A stretch of 5,503 bases of DNA from Gammaproteobacteria bacterium (GTDB lineage Bacteria > Pseudomonadota > Gammaproteobacteria > JALTLT01), in NCBI GenBank assembly GCA_027001815.1, contig JALTLT010000160.1, positions 1 to 5,503 on the forward strand, read 5' to 3'. Both the position numbers and the translations under genes were made by a program. The notes under the pieces were generated by a model. The model made no database searches, was not told where the DNA came from, and worked only from the letters and a program-made list of their open reading frames with translations. Below are positions 1 to 4,896 of this stretch, in pieces. How positions within the stretch are numbered: the first letter of the stretch is position 1; the number at the start of each line of letters is the position of its first letter.

Positions 1-260
1 CCCGCCACCAGTCGACCGAAGGTGTGCATCTGGCGGTTGAGCAGATGGGTCTGGGACTGGATGATCAGGCCGCCGAGAGCGATCATGCCGAGGGTGACGA
101 TGGCGGCGATCAGCACCGCCAGCTTGAGGGCGACGGAGATTCTGGGGCGACAGAGATCCTCACCGGCAGGTGCCGCGGTGTGCTCCCTGCCGCTCGGCTG
201 GCCGGCGGTGGGGAGAGGGACGGAGGCCAGTGGGCGCGAGCCGGTGGCCGGATCTGTCAT
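1..260 (-). CDS. N-terminal fragment of a membrane-anchored (probable sensor/signalling) protein, truncated by the window edge
   Basis: Read on the minus strand, ATG at 260-258 opens a frame that stays open to base 1, giving 86 codons. Residues 1-40 are a Pro/Ala/Gly/Thr-rich, probably disordered cytoplasmic leader. Residues 41-46 (ISVALK) are followed by one strong hydrophobic segment at about 47-67 (LAVLIAAIVTLGMIALGGLI), which fits an uncleaved signal anchor. Residues 68-86 (QSQTHLLNRQMHTFGRLVA) look like the start of a polar extracytoplasmic region. This layout is typical of histidine kinases, chemoreceptors, HAMP-containing cyclases and GGDEF proteins, but no catalytic domain is visible, so the class is inference. 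ATG 260 is chosen because no in-frame ATG, GTG or TTG lies between it and about base 362, and a good extended -10 promoter sits at 386-394. No convincing Shine-Dalgarno precedes it, which weakens the exact start. It is divergent from the DUF1015 gene. Confidence 0.6.
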   Translation of the reverse strand, partial: MTDPATGSRPLASVPLPTAGQPSGREHTAAPAGEDLCRPRISVALKLAVLIAAIVTLGMIALGGLIIQSQTHLLNRQMHTFGRLVA

Positions 261-385
261 GGTCTGGGTCCGGAAGTGTGACTCGAGGTGTCGGGCCGGG
301 ACGGCCGCAGGCGGCTGGCGGTCTCCCTTCGCCGGTAACGGGGATCGTGTCCGGGAAGACGACGCGGACCGGCCCCTTTGCGCCA

Positions 386-394
386 ATCATACCA
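386..394 (-). promoter_or_regulatory. Extended -10 promoter candidate for the leftward membrane-protein gene
   Basis: Read on the minus strand this is TGGTATGAT: a TATGAT hexamer (5 of 6 matches to TATAAT) at 391-386, preceded by the TGn extension at 394-392. Extended -10 promoters need little or no -35, and none is recognisable upstream in this G/C tract. Transcription would start near 379, leaving a leader of about 120 nt before ATG 260. It is the most AT-rich spot in the local region. The function is inferred from the motif only. Confidence 0.45.
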
Positions 395-469
395 CCAAAG
401 AGGGCGGGGGGTGTGCCCCGATTCCGGTGTGTCGAGGGGGGCATGGTGGGTTTTTTGGTGCGCCCTGAG

Positions 470-475
470 TACAAT
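470..475 (+). promoter_or_regulatory. -10 promoter candidate for the DUF1015 gene
   Basis: TACAAT matches the sigma-70 -10 consensus at 5 of 6 positions and lies 57 nt before the ATG at 533, so the start site would be near 482 with a leader of about 50 nt. The -35 region is poor: at 17-nt spacing it reads TGGGTT. A T6 run at 451-456 lies just upstream. An imperfectly isolated inverted repeat, TGCCCC at 414-419 and GGGGCA at 438-443, lies between this and the divergent promoter and could be an operator or chance in a G-rich tract. Confidence 0.4.
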
Positions 476-532
476 AGCCGCCCGATTCATCGCCGGCCGC
501 GCGCTGCGCATCCTCGTTACAGGAGTGCCTCA

Positions 533-1774
533 ATGAACCTGATCCGTCCCTTCCGGGGGCTGCGACCCCGTCCCGAACACGCCGCCGAGGTGGTGGCCCC
601 GCCCTACGACGTGCTGGACACCCGCGAGGCCCGCGAACGCGCGGCCGGCCGTCCCTGGAGCTTCCTGCACATCTCCAAGCCGGAGATCGACCTGCCGGAG
701 GGAACCGATCCCTACGATCCGGCGGTCTACCGAAAGGGGGCGGAGAACCTGCAGCGGATGATCGAGGAAGGGATCCTGATGCGGGAGGAGAGACCCTGCT
801 ACTACGTCTACCGTCTGCAGATGGGAGAGCACGTGCAGACCGGCCTGGTGGCGGTCGCCTCGGTGGCCGACTACGAGCGCAACCGGATCCGCCGCCACGA
901 GTTCACCCGGCCGGAGAAGGAGGACGACCGGGTGCGCCAGATCGACGCCCTGAATGCCCAGACCGGACCGGTCTTCCTCACCTACCGTCACCGGCAGGAG
1001 GTGGACGAGATCGTCGCCGGTGTCTGCAAGGGAGAACCCCTCTACGATCTGACCGCCGACGACGGTGTCCGCCACACCTTCTGGGTGATGGCGGACGAGA
1101 TGCAGCAGGCGCGCATCACCGGACTCTTCGATGCCATGCCCTGCCTCTACATCGCCGACGGCCACCACCGCTCCGCGGCGGCGGCGCGGGTGGCGGCCAT
1201 GCGCAACGGTGGCCAGCCGCCCTCCGGCGAGCATGGCTGGGACTACTTCCTGTCGGTGATCTTCCCCGACAACCAGATGAAGATCCTCGACTACAACCGG
1301 GTGGTGAAGGATCTCAACGGGCTGTCGCCGGAGGCGTTTCTGAGCCGGGTGGCCGAGGCGTTCCGGGTGGAGCCGGCGGCGGAGGCGGTGCGGCCCGCGC
1401 GGACCGGGGAGTTCGGCATGTACCTGGCGGGGCGCTGGTATCGGCTGACGGTCCACCCGGATCGGGTACCGGCGGACGATCCGGTGGGGCGTCTCGACGT
1501 CAGCGTGCTCGCCGACCAGCTCATCGAGCCGGTGCTGGGCATCGCCGACCCGCGCCGTGACAAGCGCATCGACTTCGTCGGTGGAATCCGTGGCCTGGGC
1601 GAGCTGGAGCGGCGCGTCGACGAGGGGGGGTGGGCGGTCGCCTTCTCCCTCTTCCCCACCCGTCTCGAGGAGTTGATGGCGGTGGCGGATGCCGGCGAGG
1701 TGATGCCCCCCAAGTCCACCTGGTTCGAGCCGAAGCTGGCCGACGGTCTGGTCTCCCACGTCCTCGACGAGTGA
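533..1774 (+). CDS. DUF1015 family protein (putative serine kinase-like enzyme)
   Basis: A complete 413-aa protein, the usual length for DUF1015. Family hallmarks occur in order: PFRGLRP near the N-terminus (6-12), APPYDV (22-27), RRHEFTRPEKEDDR (120-133), YIADGHHR (206-213) and the C-terminal MPPKSTWFEPKL (391-402). There is no signal peptide or membrane segment, so it should be cytosolic. The DGHHR motif resembles the one in ParB/SerK-like free L-serine kinases, and DUF1015 proteins are often encoded beside serine biosynthesis genes. Phosphorylation of free L-serine to O-phosphoserine is therefore a reasonable but unproven role here, and no ser gene is in this window. ATG 533 is chosen because AGGAG at 521-525 sits 7 nt upstream and the conserved PFRGLRP follows at once. 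The frame is open further upstream to about 170, but that part is Arg/Pro-rich, unlike the family, and overlaps the divergent promoters. The stop lies 16 bp from the convergent fimX stop. Confidence 0.93.
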   Translation: MNLIRPFRGLRPRPEHAAEVVAPPYDVLDTREARERAAGRPWSFLHISKPEIDLPEGTDPYDPAVYRKGAENLQRMIEEGILMREERPCYYVYRLQMGEHVQTGLVAVASVADYERNRIRRHEFTRPEKEDDRVRQIDALNAQTGPVFLTYRHRQEVDEIVAGVCKGEPLYDLTADDGVRHTFWVMADEMQQARITGLFDAMPCLYIADGHHRSAAAARVAAMRNGGQPPSGEHGWDYFLSVIFPDNQMKILDYNRVVKDLNGLSPEAFLSRVAEAFRVEPAAEAVRPARTGEFGMYLAGRWYRLTVHPDRVPADDPVGRLDVSVLADQLIEPVLGIADPRRDKRIDFVGGIRGLGELERRVDEGGWAVAFSLFPTRLEELMAVADAGEVMPPKSTWFEPKLADGLVSHVLDE

Positions 1775-1790
1775 GGGGGGAAGGGCGGGG

Positions 1791-3896
1791 TCAGGCCTCC
1801 ACCTCCTCCTCTTCCTCGCCTTCGCCGGAGAAGTCGTAGCTCAGCTCGTCTTCCGGTTCCTGGACGAAGTTGCCCTGGATGTAGTTGACGCCGCACTGCC
1901 AGAGGATGGAGAGGCTGTTGGCGTCCTCGACGAAGTGGGCGATGGTCTGCTTCCCCTCCTCCATCGCCTTGTCGACGATACTTCGCACCATCTCCTGATT
2001 CTCCGGGTTGCCCACCAGATCGGTGACGAACACCGGATCGATCTTGAGGTAGTCCACCTCCAGATGGTTGAGCAACTGGAAGGAGTTGACGCCGTTGCCG
2101 AAGTGCTCGAGGCTGATGGCGCAACCCAGCTTGCGCAGTGCATTGATCATGTCGCGGGTGGCGGCGAGGCGGGTGACTGCATCGGTCTCGCTGATCTCGA
2201 AGACCAGCGAAGAGGGTTCGAGTTTCAGCTCCTTGAGCTGCTCCGCCACCAGGGCAGCGATGGAGATCTCCTCCAGGGAGGCCCCCCCCAGCTTGACGAA
2301 GAAGCGGGTGTCGTGGCCCTGGCGATGGCGGTAGGCGAGGATCCGGCAGGCGTGGCGGATCACCCACTGGTCGATGAGCGGCAACAGCCCCTGGCGCTGG
2401 GCGGCGGGCAGGAACTCGAGGGGGGAGATCAGCTCCTCCTCCTCGCCGGCCAGCCGCAACAGCACCTCGTACTTCTCTCCGGCCTTTCCGTGCAGGCTGG
2501 CGATGGGCTGGAACACCAGCCGAAAGCGGTTGTTGCGCAGCGCATCGTGGATCCGCTCCTGCCAGAGGGTGTCGTCCGGCTCCTCCTCCTCGTGCTTCTC
2601 GAGGGTCTCGAAGATCTGCCAGCGGTTGCCACCCGCGTCACGCGCCACCCGGCAGGCGGTCTCGGCGCGCTCGAGGATCGAACGGGCCGTGTCGGCGGTC
2701 TCGCCCACCACGCCGATGCCGATGCTGCAGGTGCCGGTGAGCGACTGCCCGTCGGCCTCGAACAGGTGCTGCTCCACCGAGGCACAGATGGCGTGAGCGA
2801 GTGCCTCGATGCGACGGATGTCGCGGCCGCTGGTGAGGACGGCGAAGGAGTGATCGCCGAAGCGGCAGGCGACGTCCTCCTCGTCGTCGCAGTGGTTGCG
2901 GATCAGGGTGGCGACGTCGCTGAGAATCAGGTTGCTCCCTGCCACTCCCGTGCGCTCCTTCAGTTCCAGGTAGTTGTCCAGCTCGAGGTAGAGGACGGCA
3001 CGGATCTGGCTGCTGTCCATGGCACCGCTCACCGCCTTTTCGAGAGCCTCCATGAAGTGGTCGTGGTTGTAGAGGCCGGTGAGCAGGTCGCGAATGGTGA
3101 GCTGCTCGAGCTGATCCATCAGCGCGTGGGTGTCTTCGAGCTGGCGGATGATGATCTGGGTGCAGGGTTCACCGTCGATGGAGGCGGGGGCGAAGTCCAT
3201 GCTCACCTCGATGGTGCGGTGGTCCGTGCGACGGACCTTCAGCGACAGCGAGGAGTTGCAGCCGCCGTCCCGGCACTCGCGCAGGAACTCCTTGAACTTC
3301 CTGTGATCCTCGGGCGCCACCAGGTCCATGATCGGAGTGCCCTCCACCTCTTCCGCACTGGCGAAGCCGAAGATCTCCAGGTAGACGGGATTGGCGTAGA
3401 TGTGCATCCCTTCGTGGATGTAGGCGATGGCGTCCCGGGAGCTGTCGAGAAGGCTGTGGCACCGCTTCTCCGCCTCCCGCAGGGTGTGCTGGCAGTTGCG
3501 CAGCCGGCGGCGCTGGAGAAGGTTGTCGATCTCCCGCTCCACCACCGCGAGCAGGTGCTGGGCGTGATTGGGGGAGACCACGTCGCGGATCCCCTGTTCC
3601 ACCATGGAGCCGATCACCTCCGGATCGAGTTCCTCCTCCACGCCCAGCAGCGGGATATCCTTCTCCATCTTCCGCACCATCTGGCGCACCTCGTCGAGGG
3701 CCGGGCTCGAGGCGTCGAGGGCGCAGAGGATCAGATCGATCTGATGGGCCTGGAGAACCTCGCGCAGGGCGTCGCTGTCCTCCGCCGCATAGGGGCGCAC
3801 GGCGAGGCCGCCGTTGCGCATGAGACTGACCAGGATCTCTGCGCTGTCCAGGGAGTCGTCGATGACGACGAGTCGAATCAGGTTGTCGCTGTTCAA
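1791..3896 (-). CDS. fimX: FimX-like c-di-GMP effector (degenerate REC-PAS-GGDEF-EAL), type IV pilus regulator
   Basis: A 701-aa soluble protein with four domains: REC (about 5-125), PAS (145-255), GGDEF (265-430) and EAL (445-685). Each catalytic or switch site is degenerate as in Pseudomonas FimX. The REC domain keeps D13-D14, but Ala59 (DLILCAL) replaces the phosphoacceptor Asp, and SPN near 108-110 lacks the switch Lys. GGDEF reads GDHSF (347-351) and the RxxD I-site has lost its Arg. EAL reads EVL (477-479), the catalytic DDFGTG reads EHFGNG (597-602), and the metal-site Asn region reads FVKLGG. FQPI (462-465), EVLLR (477-481), LKID (617-620) and QGNFVQEP (674-681) remain, so ligand binding without hydrolysis is expected. 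In Pseudomonas and Xanthomonas, FimX binds c-di-GMP and acts through PilB, or PilZ-PilB, in pilus assembly. Acidic runs occur at 434-442 and at the C-terminus. The start is TTG at 3896, 6 nt after a perfect AGGAGG. An in-frame ATG at 3965 would add 23 residues with no family resemblance. Confidence 0.92.
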   Translation of the reverse strand: MNSDNLIRLVVIDDSLDSAEILVSLMRNGGLAVRPYAAEDSDALREVLQAHQIDLILCALDASSPALDEVRQMVRKMEKDIPLLGVEEELDPEVIGSMVEQGIRDVVSPNHAQHLLAVVEREIDNLLQRRRLRNCQHTLREAEKRCHSLLDSSRDAIAYIHEGMHIYANPVYLEIFGFASAEEVEGTPIMDLVAPEDHRKFKEFLRECRDGGCNSSLSLKVRRTDHRTIEVSMDFAPASIDGEPCTQIIIRQLEDTHALMDQLEQLTIRDLLTGLYNHDHFMEALEKAVSGAMDSSQIRAVLYLELDNYLELKERTGVAGSNLILSDVATLIRNHCDDEEDVACRFGDHSFAVLTSGRDIRRIEALAHAICASVEQHLFEADGQSLTGTCSIGIGVVGETADTARSILERAETACRVARDAGGNRWQIFETLEKHEEEEPDDTLWQERIHDALRNNRFRLVFQPIASLHGKAGEKYEVLLRLAGEEEELISPLEFLPAAQRQGLLPLIDQWVIRHACRILAYRHRQGHDTRFFVKLGGASLEEISIAALVAEQLKELKLEPSSLVFEISETDAVTRLAATRDMINALRKLGCAISLEHFGNGVNSFQLLNHLEVDYLKIDPVFVTDLVGNPENQEMVRSIVDKAMEEGKQTIAHFVEDANSLSILWQCGVNYIQGNFVQEPEDELSYDFSGEGEEEEEVEA

Positions 3897-3902
3897 GTTT
3901 CG

Positions 3903-3908
3903 CCTCCT
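3903..3908 (-). promoter_or_regulatory. Perfect Shine-Dalgarno that fixes a TTG start for fimX
   Basis: Read on the minus strand this is AGGAGG, fully complementary to the 16S rRNA 3' end, with a 6-nt spacer (CGAAAC) before TTG at 3896-3894. The REC domain begins within a few residues of that TTG, so it is preferred over the in-frame ATG at 3965. A rare start codon paired with a consensus ribosome site is consistent with moderated translation of a regulator. Confidence 0.75.
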
Positions 3909-4048
3909 CGGGGGGCGAGTACCGATCGATTGTTCAATGGTGCTGCAAACCCCTTGTCGGTGCAAGGGTAAGGACGTCTCCCCCGCCCTTCCGTACCCTC
4001 AGGGAAGGTTCGGGCGGAGAAATTCCGTGCCGGCCCCTGGCGGGGCTT

Positions 4049-4132
4049 GCGCATCCTCCGCCATAGGTGCGAAACTCCCCTCATGTCCCTGCTCTTTCGG
4101 GCACGGACGGGAAGGCGACCGGGGGGATGCGC
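4049..4132. repeat. Nested inverted-repeat structure: candidate structured leader RNA or dispersed repeat
   Basis: GCGCATCCTCC at 4049-4059 pairs with GGGGGATGCGC at 4122-4132 over 11 bp with one G-U. Inside, TCCC (4076-4079) pairs with GGGA (4109-4112). After a 5-nt bulge, GTCC (4085-4088) pairs with GGAC (4105-4108). After one C-C mismatch, TGCTC (4090-4094) pairs with GGGCA (4099-4103) around a 4-nt loop. On the plus strand the loop is TTTC and the imperfect pairs are G-U, favouring a plus-strand RNA in the GNAT leader. On the minus strand the loop is a GNRA-type GAAA closed by C-G, but those pairs become A-C, so direction is unresolved. No known riboswitch class was recognised. Chance folding in GC-rich DNA cannot be excluded without conservation data. 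Confidence 0.35.
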
Positions 4133-4212
4133 CGGCCGGGATCCCGCAGGACGGCACGGGGAGGCTGCCACCGCGGAGGGGTGGGAGGGTTCTCCGGGAC
4201 TGCGGGGGCGAC

Positions 4213-4254
4213 GGCTGGGTGAAGAGCCACGCAACAGAAGACTACAGGGGTTGC
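4213..4254 (+). promoter_or_regulatory. Two tandem small stem-loops immediately before the GNAT start codon
   Basis: GGCT (4213-4216) pairs with AGCC (4225-4228), and GCAAC (4231-4235) pairs with GTTGC (4250-4254), ending 10 nt before ATG 4265. The only Shine-Dalgarno-like sequence, AGGGG at 4246-4250, is in the loop and foot of the second hairpin and is 14 nt from the ATG, farther than usual. GTTG (4250-4253) could instead pair with CAAC (4260-4263) next to the start codon. The stems are short, so this is only a suggestion of translational control. Confidence 0.25.
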
Positions 4255-4264
4255 AAAGACAACG

Positions 4265-4789
4265 ATGCACGGTATCACGGTACGTTCGGAACAGGAGAGT
4301 GATCTGAAGGCCATCGAGGTGGTGCACTTGAGCGCCTTCGAGGGGGATCAGGAGGTGGCCCTGGTGGGGGCGTTGCGCAAAAGCAAGACCTACGATGCCG
4401 AGCTCTCCCTGGTCGCGGAGTTCAACGGCCGTATCGTCGGTCACGTCCTGCTCAGTCCGGCGCGCATCGAGCGTGACGGGACGGTGGTCAACATCCTTCT
4501 GCTGGCGCCCATGGCGGTGGTGCCCTCCCAGTCGCACCGGGGAATCGGCTCCGAACTGGTTCGCGAGGCCGAGGCGCGGGCGCGACAGAAGGGTTTCGAG
4601 GCGATCGTCGAAGTGGGACAGCCCAACTACTACCAGCGACTCGGTTTCGAACCGGCGGAGCGGTGGGGGCTGGGGTCCAACCTGCCGGTGGAGACGGCCA
4701 TGATCACCGCCCGCGAGCTGACCCCCGGCGCCCTGGAGGGGGGTGGGAAGGTGATGGCGCCCCCCCAGTTCCTCGATCTCTTCTCCTGA
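4265..4789 (+). CDS. GNAT family N-acetyltransferase (YhbS/COG3153-like)
   Basis: A complete 174-aa cytosolic protein of normal length for a single-domain GNAT. It starts with the typical first strand and helix (ITVRSEQESDLKAIEVVHLSAF, residues 4-25 read in pieces as ITVRSEQ, DLKAI and SAF). Residues 46-63 (ELSLVAEFNGRIVGHVLL) are the central hairpin, APMAVVPS (81-88) is strand 4, and SHRGIGSELVREA (90-102) is the acetyl-CoA pyrophosphate loop and following helix. The VEVGQPNYYQRLGF stretch (115-128) is characteristic of the YhbS-like branch. It should transfer an acetyl group from acetyl-CoA to an amine; the substrate cannot be told from sequence. The first position of the loop motif is Ser90 where Gln or Arg is usual. 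ATG 4265 is supported by alignment of the first strand although its ribosome site is weak. It is divergent from fimX, convergent with the PilZ-like gene, and probably monocistronic. Confidence 0.9.
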   Translation: MHGITVRSEQESDLKAIEVVHLSAFEGDQEVALVGALRKSKTYDAELSLVAEFNGRIVGHVLLSPARIERDGTVVNILLLAPMAVVPSQSHRGIGSELVREAEARARQKGFEAIVEVGQPNYYQRLGFEPAERWGLGSNLPVETAMITARELTPGALEGGGKVMAPPQFLDLFS

Positions 4790-4896
4790 CATCCCCCGTC
4801 CGGCACGCTCGGGAGACGGCTGCCCCGCGACGAGGTGCGCGAGGCTCTCCGCCCAAGCCTTGCCGGCCGCCATTCGTCACCCCTTCGTTTCGACGG

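Larger units (their letters stand above)
3897..4264. other. 368-bp divergent intergenic region between fimX and the GNAT gene
   Basis: No credible gene is visible here; open frames crossing it are Pro/Arg/Gly-rich and carry no recognisable domain. It must hold the control sequences for both flanking genes, yet I find no convincing sigma-70 pair on either strand. On the minus strand the nearest is AACAAT at about 3936-3931 with no good -35, and no -24/-12 sigma-54 site is evident. It contains a short hairpin (CCCTTG at 3951-3956 pairing with CAAGGG at 3963-3968), a larger nested structure at 4049-4132, a 10-bp palindrome CGGGATCCCG at 4137-4146, and two small stem-loops ending 10 nt before the GNAT ATG. 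Confidence 0.6.

Noticed and set aside
414..456. TGCCCC/GGGGCA inverted repeat followed by a T6 run as a plus-strand terminator
   Set aside because: The loop is 18 nt, other bases separate the stem from the T-run, and no plus-strand gene lies upstream within view for it to terminate.
170..532. Upstream extension of the DUF1015 frame by 121 codons
   Set aside because: The extension overlaps both divergent promoters, lacks family similarity, and the ATG at 533 has a well-spaced AGGAG and begins directly at the conserved PFRGLRP region.
530..1759. A 409-codon open frame antisense to the DUF1015 gene
   Set aside because: It mirrors a gene with clear family motifs. Its translation is rich in His, Arg, Gly and Val with no recognisable domain, a usual by-product of high GC on the opposite strand.
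1935..3971. A 678-codon open frame antisense to fimX
   Set aside because: It covers nearly the whole FimX homologue, whose four domains are unmistakable on the other strand. The antisense product is Val/Leu/Gln/Gly-rich without a fold signature.
4061..4121. Fragments resembling cobalamin riboswitch boxes (GGTGCGAAACTCC, GGGAAGGCGACC)
   Set aside because: The central conserved B12 core (CTGCCCCCGCAAC-like) and the closing box are missing, the order and spacing are wrong, and neither neighbour is a cobalamin-related gene.
4226..4262. Passing resemblance to a GEMM-I c-di-GMP riboswitch (CCACGCAACAG and TTGCAAAG)
   Set aside because: The order of small motifs is suggestive beside c-di-GMP genes, but the closing P1 stem, the tetraloop receptor pair and the downstream P3 are absent, and the start codon follows within 10 nt.
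4842..4860. AGGCT/AGCCT stem-loop between the convergent GNAT and PilZ-like genes as a terminator
   Set aside because: It has only 5 bp with a 9-nt loop and no T-run on either strand, so it does not meet the form of an intrinsic terminator.
3893..4873. A 326-codon minus-strand frame over the GNAT gene and the intergenic region
   Set aside because: It is antisense to a clear GNAT domain, ends inside the fimX start region, and shows only Arg/Pro/Gly-rich sequence.
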